A stretch of 32,933 bases of DNA from positions 1 through 32,933 of the forward strand of contig NZ_PSRR01000058.1 of NCBI RefSeq assembly GCF_004296405.1. The letters are read 5' to 3'. Numbering within the stretch: position 1 is the stretch's first letter; each line of letters starts with the position of its first letter. The notes beneath the pieces were generated by a model. The model was given only the letters and a program-made list of their open reading frames with translations, was not told where the DNA came from and made no database searches. Below are positions 1-8,773 of the stretch, piece by piece. Both the position numbers and the translations under genes were made by a program. The DNA is from Bradyrhizobium sp. Leo170. Its GTDB lineage: Bacteria; Pseudomonadota; Alphaproteobacteria; Rhizobiales; Xanthobacteraceae.

Positions 1-22
1 TCCCGGCGTTCGCCGGGACGAC
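1..22. repeat. Truncated palindromic interspersed element
   Basis: A short hairpin (TCCCGG, six-base loop, CCGGGA) followed by ACGAC lies just past the zapA stop. It resembles the half-elements at 26576-26598 and 26747-26775. It is cut by the window edge. It may also help to end zapA transcription. Confidence 0.45.
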
Positions 23-25
23 AAA

Positions 26-409
26 TCAGCCGATCGCGATACCGCCGCCGATGGTGCGGTTGAGCACCTGCGTGGTTTTTTCGATCCGCTCGGCTGCGGC
101 GTTGAGTGCGTTCGAGATTGCGACTTGCGTAGCGCGGGCGCGATCGACCGCGGCGGCTCCGGAGTTGCGTAAGGATTCGACTTCCTCTTCCAGGCTGCGG
201 ATGCGTGCGCCAGCGTCGACCAGTTCGTCGCAGGCGGTGAGCGCCGCCATCACCGTCAAACGGGCGTCGCCAATCTCGCCGAACTTGCCGCGCAGCGATT
301 CGATGCGCGTTTCCAGGTTCTCCGCGAGCTTCAAGAGACGAACCTCCTGCCCCTCTTCGCACGCCATCCGGTATTGCCGGCCGTTGATGGTGACGTTGAT
401 GTGACTCAT
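26..409 (-). CDS. zapA: Cell division protein ZapA
   Basis: The 127-residue product is a ZapA-family protein. ZapA binds FtsZ in the cytoplasm and bundles or stabilises the Z-ring. The N-terminal third begins MSHINVTINGRQYRMAC, the usual small globular head of the family, with the following LLKLAENLETRIESLRG segment typical of ZapA. Residues about 65-115 form a heptad-rich coiled coil used for dimerisation and tetramerisation. The length is normal for alphaproteobacteria. The ATG start overlaps the stop of the upstream coiled-coil gene by four bases (ATGA), so the two are translationally coupled. Identity is firm on family features; function is by homology. Confidence 0.93.
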   Translation of the reverse strand: MSHINVTINGRQYRMACEEGQEVRLLKLAENLETRIESLRGKFGEIGDARLTVMAALTACDELVDAGARIRSLEEEVESLRNSGAAAVDRARATQVAISNALNAAAERIEKTTQVLNRTIGGGIAIG

Positions 410-729
410 CGCGTCTTCTCCTCGCCATCAAGCACGGCGCGGATGGTGCCGATCGCCGTATCCAGCTTCTCGGCGATCTCGCGATTGGTGCGCTCGAGCT
501 TGCGCGTCTTCACCAATGAGTTATCGAGCTCGTCCGCAAGCCGCGAGCGATCAGCACCGAGCGCCTGGATCCGGCTCGCCAGTTCGTTCTCGTCGCGGTC
601 AGCCTCGCGCCGCCGCTCAACGGCGCTTTCCAGAGCATCGAGCGCCGCCATCAGCCGTCGTGTGGCGGCGTCGACGTCGGCGATAGCGGGCTCAACACTG
701 GCAGCCGCGTTGGTGGAACGATCGCTCAT
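406..729 (-). CDS. DUF4164 coiled-coil protein upstream of zapA
   Basis: A 107-residue protein of the DUF4164 family, a small coiled-coil family found next to zapA in Rhizobiales. I chose the start at MSDRSTNAA (729) because the open frame further upstream has no family character and runs towards the structured RNA region. Residues about 20-95 are charged heptads (for example ALESAVERRREADRDENEL) predicting one long coiled coil. There is no signal peptide or membrane segment. Its stop overlaps the zapA start (ATGA), so they form one operon. A role at the divisome alongside ZapA is an inference from context; no biochemical role is known to me. Confidence 0.8.
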   Translation of the reverse strand: MSDRSTNAAASVEPAIADVDAATRRLMAALDALESAVERRREADRDENELASRIQALGADRSRLADELDNSLVKTRKLERTNREIAEKLDTAIGTIRAVLDGEEKTR

Positions 730-854
730 ACGAGACAAGGTACATCCTCGATGGCGTGGCCGTCCGCGAATCCTTGCGGTTCGGCAAGCGCTTAGGCGAT
801 GAAATTTACGTGGTGAGCGAGGCCGGCGCAACGCCGCCGGTAAACTATGCACCG

Positions 855-1010
855 ATAGATGGAGCCTCCCCGGGCCCCGCACCTGTCGGTTTACCCAAGG
901 GTCCTTTCTCCCCTTCCGCTCGGGAAACCGGCGGCTCGCGCGGGTTCAGGCCCCGGTCGGCCGGACACACCGGAGGCAACTTTGCGGCCGAAAGCGCGTT
1001 TCCTTGCCTT
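855..1010 (+). ncRNA. ssrS: Probable 6S RNA (SsrS), ends approximate
   Basis: No protein gene fits this roughly 400-base gap, but a long rod of nested stems can be drawn: 864-869 with 972-977 (GCCTCC/GGAGGC), 870-874 with 952-956, 882-885 with 947-950, and 887-896 with 922-930 (CGGTTTACCC/GGGAAACCG, one bulged A). A rod with internal loops of this size is the 6S RNA shape, and 6S RNA genes lie beside zapA in many proteobacteria. 6S RNA binds sigma-70 RNA polymerase holoenzyme and mimics an open promoter. Strand is the least sure point, since the stems exist in both orientations; plus is preferred only weakly. Ends are estimated. Confidence 0.5.
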
Positions 1011-1137
1011 GGACTTCCCTTGGACTTCCGGAATTGAGGTGCTATCCAGCCCTTCTCCGTGCCTACCACCCGCATATGGCGGCCCTCCGGGCGGCGCGCA
1101 TGCAAGCCAAGCCTCTCATTTCAGACGGATTTTCATC

Positions 1138-3125
1138 ATGACGCAGGTCGATCACACCCGTATGGCCAACGCCATTCGTGGGCTCGCAATGGATGCGGTC
1201 GAGAAGGCGAAATCCGGCCATCCCGGGCTGCCGATGGGTGCGGCCGACGTCGCGACCGTCCTGTTTACACAGTTCCTGAAATTCGATGCGGCCGACCCCG
1301 CCTGGCCGGATCGTGACCGCTTCGTGCTTTCGGCCGGCCACGGCTCGATGCTGCTCTATTCGCTGTTGTACCTCACCGGCAGCAACAAGGACATGACGCT
1401 CGACCAGCTCAAGCACTTCCGTCAATTGGGCTCGCTGACGCCAGGACATCCTGAGAACTTCCACACCAAGGGCATCGAGACCACCACCGGCCCGCTCGGC
1501 CAGGGCATCTCACCGCGGTCGGCATGGCGGTGGCGGAGAAGATGCTGGCCGCCGAGTTCGGCAAGAAGATCGTCAACCACCACACCTACGTGCTCGCCTC
1601 CGACGGCGACCTGATGGAAGGCGTGTCGCAGGAAGCGATCGCGCTCGCCGGCCACTGGCGGCTCAACAAAATGATCGTGCTCTATGACGACAACGGCATC
1701 TCGATCGATGGCCCGACGTCGCTTGCCGACTCCGTCGACCAGGTGAAGCGATTCAAGTCGGCGGGCTGGGCCGCTGAGCTCATCAACGGCCAGGACCAGA
1801 AAGCGATCGCGGATGCAATCACGCGCGCGCAGAAATCGAGCAAGCCAACGCTGATCGCCTGCAAGACCACGATCGGCTACGGCGCGCCGACCAAGGCGGG
1901 CACCAATAAGGTCCATGGCGAGGCGCTCGGCGCCGACGAGCTGAAAGGTGCCAAGGAAAAGCTCGGCATCTCGCTCGAACCGTTCTCGGTGCCAGATGAC
2001 GTGCTGAAGGCCTGGCGTGACGCCGGCGCACGCGGCGCCGCGGAGCGCCAGGAATGGGAAGCGCGCTTCGCCGAGCTCGGCAGCCGCAAGCGCGCCGAAT
2101 TCGAGCGCCGGCTGCGGCACGAGCGGCCGGCTTCACTGGCAAAGGCGCTGAAGGGGCACAAGAAGGCGCTGCTCGAAAACCCACTCAACGTTGCGACCCG
2201 CAAATCATCGGAGGCCGCGATCGAGGTGATCGCCGCCGCGATGCCGATGGAGTTTCTGGCCGGCTCGGCCGACCTCACCGGCTCCAACAACAACAAGGCG
2301 AAATCGGCGACCAACTTCTCCGCCAAGACGCCGAAGGGACGCTTCATCCACTACGGCATCCGCGAGCACGGCATGGCGGCGGCGATGAACGGCATCTTCC
2401 TGCACGGTGGCTTTGCGCCGAACGGCGCCACCTTCCTGGTGTTCACCGACTATGCACGGCCGGCGATGCGACTTGCGGCGTTGATGGGCACCGGCGTCGT
2501 CTACGTCATGACGCACGACTCGATCGGGCTCGGCGAAGACGGCCCGACACACCAGCCGGTGGAGCATCTCTCGGCGCTGCGCGCCATTCCCAACATGCGC
2601 GTGTTCCGCCCCTGCGATGCCGTCGAGGTTGCAGAATGCTGGGAGCTCGCGCTGAACCGGATCGACGGCCCGACAGTGCTGGCGCTGACGCGACAGAACC
2701 TGCCGCAGCTTCGAACCACCACGCCCGCCGATAATCCGTGCAGCCATGGTGCCTATGAGCTGGTCGCGGCCCAAGGTGACGCAAAAGTGTCATTCTTCGC
2801 GTCCGGTTCCGAGGTCGAGATCGCCGTCGACGCGCAGAAACAGCTCGCGGAACGCGGCGTCCCGTCGCGGGTGGTGTCGGTACCCTCGCTCGAATTGTTG
2901 CTGGCGCAGCCGGAAGATCGGAAAAAGGCCATCATCGGCAACGCGCCGGTCAAGATCGCGATCGAGGCGGCCGTGCGCTGGGGCTGGGATGCCGTGATCG
3001 GCCAAGACGGCGAATTCATCGGCATGCACGGTTTCGGCGCCAGCGCGCCGGCGAAGGACCTTTTCAAGCACTTCGGAATTACCGCCGAGGCCGCCGTTAA
3101 CGCTGCCCTGAAGCGCGTTGGCTAG
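1138..3125 (+). pseudogene. tkt: Transketolase, reading frame broken by one missing base near 1510
   Basis: Transketolase moves two-carbon ketol units in the pentose phosphate and Calvin pathways using thiamine diphosphate. The frame starting [19 protein letters not shown] runs through [11 protein letters not shown] and [10 protein letters not shown] to GPLGQGIS near 1510. The homology then continues one frame over as [12 protein letters not shown], with the ThDP-binding segment [19 protein letters not shown] and DDNGISIDG, the pyrimidine-binding domain (IHYGIREHGMAAAMNG) and a normal C-terminus. Adding one base in 'atctcaccgcg' gives [12 protein letters not shown] and a full protein of about 662 residues. 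Everything else is well conserved, so I suspect a sequencing or assembly error rather than decay. It is first in a tkt-gap-pgk-fba cluster. Confidence 0.88.
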
Positions 3126-3213
3126 CGGTTGAGCTTATCCGCAAAAAGGACTAGGTAATCCCTCATATAGTCCGCTCTCGTCCGGCCGAACCGGGCGATC
3201 CGCCGTAACACCT

Positions 3214-3234
3214 CCGCTGGGCGCGCGCCAGCGG
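3214..3234 (+). other. GC-rich hairpin in the tkt-gap gap
   Basis: A perfect seven-base-pair stem (CCGCTGG, loop GCGCGCG, CCAGCGG) lies about 33 bases upstream of the gap start. It is not followed by a T-run, so it is not a classical terminator. It could protect or punctuate the mRNA between tkt and gap; that is inference. Confidence 0.3.
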
Positions 3235-3267
3235 GGATGGCATCAGCTATTAGAGGAGAGAAACAGC

Positions 3268-4275
3268 ATGGCAATCCGGGTCGCGATCAACGGGTTCGGC
3301 CGCATCGGCCGCAATGTGCTTCGAGCCATCGCCGAGTCCGGCCGCAAGGATATCGAAGTGGTGGGCATCAACGATCTCGGCCCGGTCGAGACCAACGCCC
3401 ATCTGCTCCGTTTCGACTCCGTGCACGGCCGTTTCCCCGGCACCGTTACCGTCGATGGCGACTCGATCAGCGTCGGCAGCGGCAAGATCAAGGTGTCCGC
3501 CGAGCGCGATCCGTCCAAGCTGCCCTGGAAGGAGCTCGGCGTCGATGTCGCGCTGGAATGCACCGGTATCTTCACGGCAAAGGACAAAGCGTCCGCGCAT
3601 CTGACCGCCGGCGCCAAGCGCGTGCTGGTCTCCGCGCCTGCCGACGGCGCCGATGCCACCATCGTCTACGGCGTCAACCATGACACGCTGACCAAGGATC
3701 ACCTAGTCATCTCCAACGGCTCCTGCACCACCAACTGCCTCGCGCCGGTGGCGAAGGTGCTGAACGACACCGTCGGCATCGAAACCGGCTTCATGACCAC
3801 GATCCATGCCTATACCGGCGACCAGCCGACGCTGGACACGCTGCACAAGGATCTCTACCGCGGCCGCGCGGCGGCGATGTCGATGATCCCGACCTCGACC
3901 GGCGCGGCCAAGGCGATCGGCCTGGTGCTGCCCGAACTGAAGGGCAAGCTCGACGGCGTCGCGATCCGCGTGCCGACGCCGAATGTTTCGGTGGTGGATC
4001 TGAAGATCGTCGCCAAGCGCGCGACCGACGCCAAGGAAATCAACGAGGCAATGAAGCGTGCCTCGGAGCAGCAGCTCAAGGGCATCCTGGGCTACACCAC
4101 CGCGCCCAACGTCTCGATCGACTTCAACCACGATCCGCATTCGTCGACTTTCCACATGGACCAGACCAAGGTGCTGAACGGCACGCTGGTGCGCGTGATG
4201 TCGTGGTACGACAACGAGTGGGGCTTCTCCAACCGCATGGCCGACACCGCGGTCGCGATCGGAAAGCTGCTCTGA
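3268..4275 (+). CDS. gap: Glyceraldehyde-3-phosphate dehydrogenase, type I
   Basis: This 335-residue enzyme oxidises and phosphorylates glyceraldehyde 3-phosphate to 1,3-bisphosphoglycerate with NAD, and runs in reverse for gluconeogenesis or the Calvin cycle. The NAD-binding start [16 protein letters not shown] (residues 5-20), the catalytic SCTTNC loop with Cys153, and His180 in TIHAYTGDQ are all present. The C-terminal [12 protein letters not shown] block is intact. Asp36 in VGINDLG, at the end of the second strand, suits NAD rather than NADP. A strong ribosome site (GAGGAGA) sits 9-12 bases before the ATG. It lies between tkt and pgk in the carbon-metabolism cluster. Confidence 0.97.
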   Translation: MAIRVAINGFGRIGRNVLRAIAESGRKDIEVVGINDLGPVETNAHLLRFDSVHGRFPGTVTVDGDSISVGSGKIKVSAERDPSKLPWKELGVDVALECTGIFTAKDKASAHLTAGAKRVLVSAPADGADATIVYGVNHDTLTKDHLVISNGSCTTNCLAPVAKVLNDTVGIETGFMTTIHAYTGDQPTLDTLHKDLYRGRAAAMSMIPTSTGAAKAIGLVLPELKGKLDGVAIRVPTPNVSVVDLKIVAKRATDAKEINEAMKRASEQQLKGILGYTTAPNVSIDFNHDPHSSTFHMDQTKVLNGTLVRVMSWYDNEWGFSNRMADTAVAIGKLL

Positions 4276-4287
4276 TTTCTTAGCTCT

Positions 4288-4418
4288 ATGGTTCGAGACG
4301 CGCGCCGCAGCCAAGTTTACGCAGGCTGAATAGACTTGCCAGCGCGGCGCGCTCCTCACCGTGAGGGAGAGATCTCGTCCTGATGAACCGCGCCTGGCGC
4401 GGCGTCTCGAAGGATGGC
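4288..4418. repeat. Palindromic interspersed element between gap and pgk
   Basis: Imperfect inverted arms flank the gap-pgk spacer: TTCGAGACGCGCGCCGC (about 4292-4308) and GCGCGGCGTCTCGAA (about 4397-4411). Inside lies a second palindrome, CTCACCGTGAG (4356-4366). The right arm ends a few bases before the pgk ribosome site. Elements of this general type occur in many copies in Bradyrhizobium genomes. Confidence 0.5.
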
Positions 4419-4434
4419 CACAGAGGACACTCCA

Positions 4435-5631
4435 ATGACAAAATCATTCCGCACCCTCGACGACGTCGATGTGAAGGGCAAGCGCGTGCTGCTCCGCGTC
4501 GACCTCAACGTGCCCACGGAAAATGGCCGCGTCACCGATACCACGCGGCTCGAGCGTGTCGCGCCGACGATCACCGAGCTTTCCGACAAGGGCGGCAAGG
4601 TCATCCTGCTCGCACATTTCGGCCGCCCCAAGGGACGCGATCCCAAGGAATCGCTGCAGCCGGTCGCCGAGGCGCTTTCGAAGGTGATCAAGAAGCCGGT
4701 CGCTTTCGCCGACGACTGCATCGGCGAGCCCGCGGCAAAGGCCGTGGCAGCGATGAATGACGGTGAGATCCTTTGTCTGGAGAATACGCGCTTCCACAAG
4801 GAGGAAGAGAAGAACGATCCGGCCTTTGTCGCGGAACTGGCAAAGCTCGGCGACATCTGGGTCAATGACGCGTTCTCGGCGGCGCACCGCGCCCATGCCT
4901 CGACCGAAGGCCTCGGACACAAGCTGCCGGCCTATGCCGGACGCACCATGCAGGCCGAGCTCGACGCGCTCGGCAAGGCATTGGAAGCGCCCACCAAGCC
5001 CGTGATCGCAATCATCGGCGGCGCCAAGGTCTCCACCAAGATCGACCTCCTCGAAAATCTCGTGACCAAGGTCGATGCGCTCGTGATCGGCGGCGGCATG
5101 GCCAACACCTTCCTGCACGCGCAGGGCGTCGGCATCGGCAAGTCGCTGGCAGAGAAGGATCTCGCTGCGACGGCGCTGCGCATCCTGGACAAGGCCGCGG
5201 TTTCCAATTGCGCCATCATCCTTCCCGTCGACGCCGTCGTCGCCTTCCACTTCGCGGCCAATTCGCCGTCGCATGCCTATGGCCTGGACGCGATCCCGGC
5301 CGAGGGCATGATCCTCGACGTCGGCCCGCAATCGATCGCCCGCATCCATGCCGCGATCGACGATGCGGCGACGCTGGTGTGGAACGGCCCGCTCGGCGCC
5401 TTCGAGCTGACCCCGTTCGATCGCGGCACCGTGGTGGCCGCCAAGCACGCCGCCGAGCGCACCAAGGCCAAGAAGCTGATTTCGGTCGCAGGCGGTGGCG
5501 ATACCGTGGCGGCGCTGAACCAGGCCGGCGTGGCGCACGATTTCACCTATGTCTCGACCGCCGGCGGCGCGTTTCTTGAATGGATGGAAGGCAAGCCGCT
5601 GCCGGGCGTCGAAGTCTTGAAGATCCGCTAA
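4435..5631 (+). CDS. pgk: Phosphoglycerate kinase
   Basis: The 398-residue protein transfers phosphate between 1,3-bisphosphoglycerate and ADP. Diagnostic features are RVDLNVP (residues 21-27), [17 protein letters not shown], the hinge and nucleotide region [17 protein letters not shown], and the C-terminal [16 protein letters not shown] glycine-rich loop. The start at 4435 is preferred over an in-frame ATG 21 bases upstream because an AGAGGA ribosome site lies eight bases before it and the length then matches the family. It follows gap across a repeat-bearing spacer and precedes the class II aldolase by 48 bases. Confidence 0.97.
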   Translation: MTKSFRTLDDVDVKGKRVLLRVDLNVPTENGRVTDTTRLERVAPTITELSDKGGKVILLAHFGRPKGRDPKESLQPVAEALSKVIKKPVAFADDCIGEPAAKAVAAMNDGEILCLENTRFHKEEEKNDPAFVAELAKLGDIWVNDAFSAAHRAHASTEGLGHKLPAYAGRTMQAELDALGKALEAPTKPVIAIIGGAKVSTKIDLLENLVTKVDALVIGGGMANTFLHAQGVGIGKSLAEKDLAATALRILDKAAVSNCAIILPVDAVVAFHFAANSPSHAYGLDAIPAEGMILDVGPQSIARIHAAIDDAATLVWNGPLGAFELTPFDRGTVVAAKHAAERTKAKKLISVAGGGDTVAALNQAGVAHDFTYVSTAGGAFLEWMEGKPLPGVEVLKIR

Positions 5632-5679
5632 TTTTATCGGAGCCGGCGCGCAGGCGCTGTAAATACAGGGAGAATCCGG

Positions 5680-6747
5680 ATGGCTCGCATTACCTTGCGG
5701 CAACTGCTCGACCATGCGGCTGAGCACGATTACGGAGTGCCGGCCTTCAACATCAACAATATGGAGCAGGCGCTGGCGATCATGGAGGCGGCCTCGAGCG
5801 TGGACGCACCCGTCATCATCCAGGCCTCCCGCGGCGCCCGTGCCTATGCCAATGACGTGATGCTGAAGCACATGATGGACGCCCTCACCGAGATCTACCC
5901 GCAGATCCCGGTCTGCGTGCATCTCGACCACGGCAACGAGCCCGCCACCTGCATGACCGCGATCCAGGCCGGCTTCACCTCTGTCATGATGGACGGCTCG
6001 CTGAAAGCCGACGGCAAGACGCCCGGCGACTGGGATTACAATGTCGGCGTGACCAGGACGGTCACGAACATGGCCCATCTCGGCGGCATTTCGGTTGAAG
6101 GCGAACTCGGCGTGCTCGGCTCGCTCGAGACCGGCATGGGCGACAAGGAAGACGGCCACGGCGCCGAAGGCAAGCTCTCCCACGATCAGCTCCTCACCAA
6201 TCCGGACGAGGCCGTGAAGTTCGTGAAGGAGACCAAGGTCGACGCGCTCGCGATCGCGATGGGCACCTCGCACGGCGCCTACAAGTTCACCCGCAAGCCG
6301 GACGGCGACATCCTCGCCATGAAGGTGATCGAGGAGATCCACCGCAAGCTGCCGAACACGCATCTGGTGATGCACGGCTCCTCCTCGGTGCCGCAGGACC
6401 TGCAGGACCTCATCAACGAGTATGGCGGCAAGATGAAGCCGACCTGGGGCGTGCCCGTCTCCGAGATCCAGCGCGGCATCAAGAACGGCGTGCGCAAGAT
6501 CAACATCGACACCGACAACCGCATGGCGATGACCGGGCAGATCCGCAAGGTGTTCAAGGAACACCCGGAAGAGTTCGACCCGCGCAAATATTTGAAGCCC
6601 GCGATGGAAGCGATGACCAAGCTGTGCAAGCAGCGGCTGCAGGAGTTCAATACCGCCGGCCAGGCCAGCAAGATCAAGAAGGTGCTGACCACGGCGGAAA
6701 TGGCCAAACGCTACGCCAAGGGCGAGCTCGATCCGAAGGTGGCGTAA
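5680..6747 (+). CDS. fba: Class II fructose-bisphosphate aldolase (Calvin-cycle subtype)
   Basis: A 355-residue zinc-dependent aldolase that cleaves or forms fructose 1,6-bisphosphate, and possibly sedoheptulose 1,7-bisphosphate in this subtype. The metal and catalytic block VCVHLDHG gives Asp83 and His84. Further family blocks are [39 protein letters not shown] and [14 protein letters not shown]. Length and the C-terminal [11 protein letters not shown] tail match the Calvin-cycle subtype annotated cbbA or fbaA in rhizobia. A GGGAGAA ribosome site precedes the ATG. A second, unrelated class I aldolase lies only about 310 bases downstream, so the cell seems to hold both a metal-dependent and a Schiff-base enzyme. 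Confidence 0.96.
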   Translation: MARITLRQLLDHAAEHDYGVPAFNINNMEQALAIMEAASSVDAPVIIQASRGARAYANDVMLKHMMDALTEIYPQIPVCVHLDHGNEPATCMTAIQAGFTSVMMDGSLKADGKTPGDWDYNVGVTRTVTNMAHLGGISVEGELGVLGSLETGMGDKEDGHGAEGKLSHDQLLTNPDEAVKFVKETKVDALAIAMGTSHGAYKFTRKPDGDILAMKVIEEIHRKLPNTHLVMHGSSSVPQDLQDLINEYGGKMKPTWGVPVSEIQRGIKNGVRKINIDTDNRMAMTGQIRKVFKEHPEEFDPRKYLKPAMEAMTKLCKQRLQEFNTAGQASKIKKVLTTAEMAKRYAKGELDPKVA

Positions 6748-6761
6748 AGCCGCCGCTGCCG

Positions 6762-6851
6762 TGGCCCGGGTGAAGCGAAAGCGTAACCCGGGGCCGCTCA
6801 CAATGCGGACACAGGCGTCCCGGGTTACGCGTTCCGCTCCACCCGGGCTAC
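6762..6851. repeat. Palindromic element of the 'GCCCGGGT..GCGTAACCCGGG' family
   Basis: Two inverted arms, about 6762-6792 and 6819-6851, share GGCCCGGGTG-AGCG-AA-GCGTAACCCGGG in opposite orientation around a 26-base centre. It belongs to the same family as the element at 22127-22218. It sits just after the class II aldolase stop and could fold into a long hairpin in its mRNA. Confidence 0.7.
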
Positions 6852-6882
6852 ATGCTCCGCTCGCACGGCCTGAACCGCGGAG

Positions 6883-6921
6883 GCACCCCCACCCCGGCCC
6901 TCCCCGCAAGCGGGAGAGGGA
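6883..6921. repeat. Short palindromic element with CCCTCCCCGC/GCGGGAGAGGG arms
   Basis: Arms at 6898-6907 and 6910-6920 are separated by two bases, within a GGCACCCCCACCCCGGCCC context that recurs in rhizobial genomes. There is no T-run. The remaining bases to 7060 hold only the leader of the class I aldolase. Confidence 0.45.
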
Positions 6922-7060
6922 GGGCACTGCAATTGCGGTTACTACCTACGTTAATGTCGTCATGTTCTAGCGCCCCGCCGCGGCGAACGTTTTCTAGGCA
7001 ATTGCCCGATAACCGCCTATTTTGGTTTGCAAGGGCATGAAACCATCTGGAGGACGTTCC

Positions 7061-8086
7061 ATGAATCTGGCTGACCTCAACAAGATCGCGCTTGCCATGG
7101 TCACCCCAGGGGAGGGCATTTTGGCCGCCGACGAATCCTCAGGGACCATCAAGAAGCGCTTCGACGCAATCGGGGTGGAATCGACCGAGGAGAACCGTCG
7201 CGACTACCGCGAGATGCTGTTTCGCTCGACGGAGGCGATGAGCAAATATGTCTCCGGCGTCATCCTCTATGACGAGACGATCTGGCAGAACGCGAAGGAC
7301 GGCACGCCGCTGGTCAAGCTGATCGAGCAGGCCGGCAGCATCCCCGGCATCAAGGTGGACGAGGGCACGCAAGCCTTGCCCGCCTGCCCCGGCGAGCTCG
7401 TGACCGTCGGCCTCGACAAGCTTGCCGAGCGGCTGAAGAAGTATTACGAGCGCGGCGCGCGCTTTGCGAAATGGCGCGCAGTCATCGACATCGGACAAGG
7501 AATTCCCACCACGACCGCGATCCATGTCAACGCGCATGCGCTGGCGCGCTACGCCGCGCTGTGCCAGGCGGCGCAGATCGTGCCGATCGTCGAGCCGGAA
7601 GTGCTGATGGACGGCGGCCACGACATCGACCGCTGCTATGAGGTGACGCGGCAGGTGCTCAACACCGTATTCCACGAACTGTTCGTGCAGCGCGTCGAAC
7701 TCGAAGGCATGGTGCTGAAGCCGAACATGGTGGTATCCGGCAAGAAGAGCCCGAAGCAGGCATCGATTCAGGAAGTTGCGGAAAAGACCATTCGCCTTCT
7801 GAAGGCCTGCGTGCCCGCGGCTGTACCGGGCATCGCCTTCCTCTCCGGCGGCCAGAGCGATGAAGAGGCGACCGCGCATCTTGACGCGATGAACCGGATC
7901 GGCGGCCTGCCCTGGAAGCTCACCTTCTCCTACGGCCGCGCGCTGCAGGCGGCGCCGCAAAAGGCGTGGTCCGGCAAGGCCGAGAATGTCGCGGCCGGCC
8001 AGCGCGCCTTCACCCACCGCGCGCGCATGAACGCGCTCGCGAGCAAGGGCGAGTGGGAGACTGGCCTGGAAAAGAAGGTGGCATAA
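7061..8086 (+). CDS. Class I fructose-bisphosphate aldolase
   Basis: A 341-residue Schiff-base aldolase of the animal/plant-like class I family. Key residues of the family are visible: Asp25 in ILAADESSGTIKKRF, Lys137 in FAKWR, Glu178 in PIVEPE, and the Schiff-base Lys220 in VLKPNMV, followed by FLSGGQSDEEAT. I chose the ATG at 7061 because a CTGGAGGA ribosome site lies 8-15 bases before it and because MNLADLNKIALAM is the usual N-terminus; the frame continues upstream without homology. It cleaves fructose 1,6-bisphosphate without metal. The next gene starts directly after its stop, so the two are co-translated. Confidence 0.96.
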   Translation: MNLADLNKIALAMVTPGEGILAADESSGTIKKRFDAIGVESTEENRRDYREMLFRSTEAMSKYVSGVILYDETIWQNAKDGTPLVKLIEQAGSIPGIKVDEGTQALPACPGELVTVGLDKLAERLKKYYERGARFAKWRAVIDIGQGIPTTTAIHVNAHALARYAALCQAAQIVPIVEPEVLMDGGHDIDRCYEVTRQVLNTVFHELFVQRVELEGMVLKPNMVVSGKKSPKQASIQEVAEKTIRLLKACVPAAVPGIAFLSGGQSDEEATAHLDAMNRIGGLPWKLTFSYGRALQAAPQKAWSGKAENVAAGQRAFTHRARMNALASKGEWETGLEKKVA

Positions 8087-8773
8087 TTGCCCGCAAAGCC
8101 CGTTCCGCCGCGCCCGGCGCCGCGCCTCTATCTCGCGGCGCCGGTGGTGGAAGATCCCTCTGAACTCATCGCGAGCCTGCCCGCCTTGCTCGCCGCGGCC
8201 GATGTCGCGGCGGTGCTGGTGCGGCTGCGCGAGACCGACCAACGCACGATGATCTCGCGCGTGAAGGCATTGGCGCCGGTGGTCCAGAACGCCGGCGCCG
8301 CGCTCCTGATCGACGGCCATGTCGAGCTCGTCGCACGCGCCGGCGCCGACGGCGCGCATCTCACCGGCCTTGTCGCGCTGGAGGAGGCGCTGCCGTCGCT
8401 GAAGCCGGACCGCATCGCCGGCGTCGGCGGATTGCCGACGCGCCACGAGTCCATGGCCGCCGGCGAGCTCGGCGCCGACTACGTGCTGTTCGGCGAGCCC
8501 GATGCGCACGGACAGCGGCCCTCGACGCAGGCGATCGCCGAGCGGCTCAACTGGTGGGACGAGTTGTTCGAGCCGCCCTGCGTCGGCTACGCCACCTCGC
8601 GCGAAGAAGCTTTCGAATTTGCATCCGCCGGCGCAGACTTCGTCCTGGTCGGCGACTTCATCTTCGCCGACCAGCGCGGCGCCGGCGCGGCGCTCGCGGA
8701 GGTCGGCGCGACCATCCGGGAAGCGCATGCGAGCGCATTTGGGACGGCAAGGGCAGGACTGACTCCGGAATGA
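8087..8773 (+). CDS. ThiE-like TIM-barrel protein lacking thiamine-phosphate synthase motifs
   Basis: The 228-residue product has the order of a thiamine-phosphate synthase barrel: LIDGHVELVARAGADGAHL (about 81-99), GVGG, a GADYVLFGEP segment and a C-terminal AGADFVLVGDFIF strand. It lacks residues that bind the substrates in true ThiE. The R-K pair is RLRETD, the FINDY metal site is LLIDG, HLGQ-D is HLTGL, and the G-x-F-x-T-x-T-K phosphate loop is FGEPDAHGQ. It starts with TTG immediately after the aldolase stop (AGGTGG six to eleven bases upstream) and its stop overlaps the next start by ATGA. Automatic annotation would say thiE; I would not assume that activity. No thiamine genes or TPP riboswitch are nearby. 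Confidence 0.8.
   Translation: MPAKPVPPRPAPRLYLAAPVVEDPSELIASLPALLAAADVAAVLVRLRETDQRTMISRVKALAPVVQNAGAALLIDGHVELVARAGADGAHLTGLVALEEALPSLKPDRIAGVGGLPTRHESMAAGELGADYVLFGEPDAHGQRPSTQAIAERLNWWDELFEPPCVGYATSREEAFEFASAGADFVLVGDFIFADQRGAGAALAEVGATIREAHASAFGTARAGLTPE

Noticed and set aside
4444..6927. 827-residue open frame on the minus strand
   Set aside because: It is antisense to pgk and the class II aldolase; the translation is His/Leu/Arg/Asp-rich as expected from the reverse of GC-rich codons, with no domain features.
8087..8773. Functional thiamine biosynthesis locus
   Set aside because: Catalytic motifs are missing and no other thi genes or TPP riboswitch are nearby.
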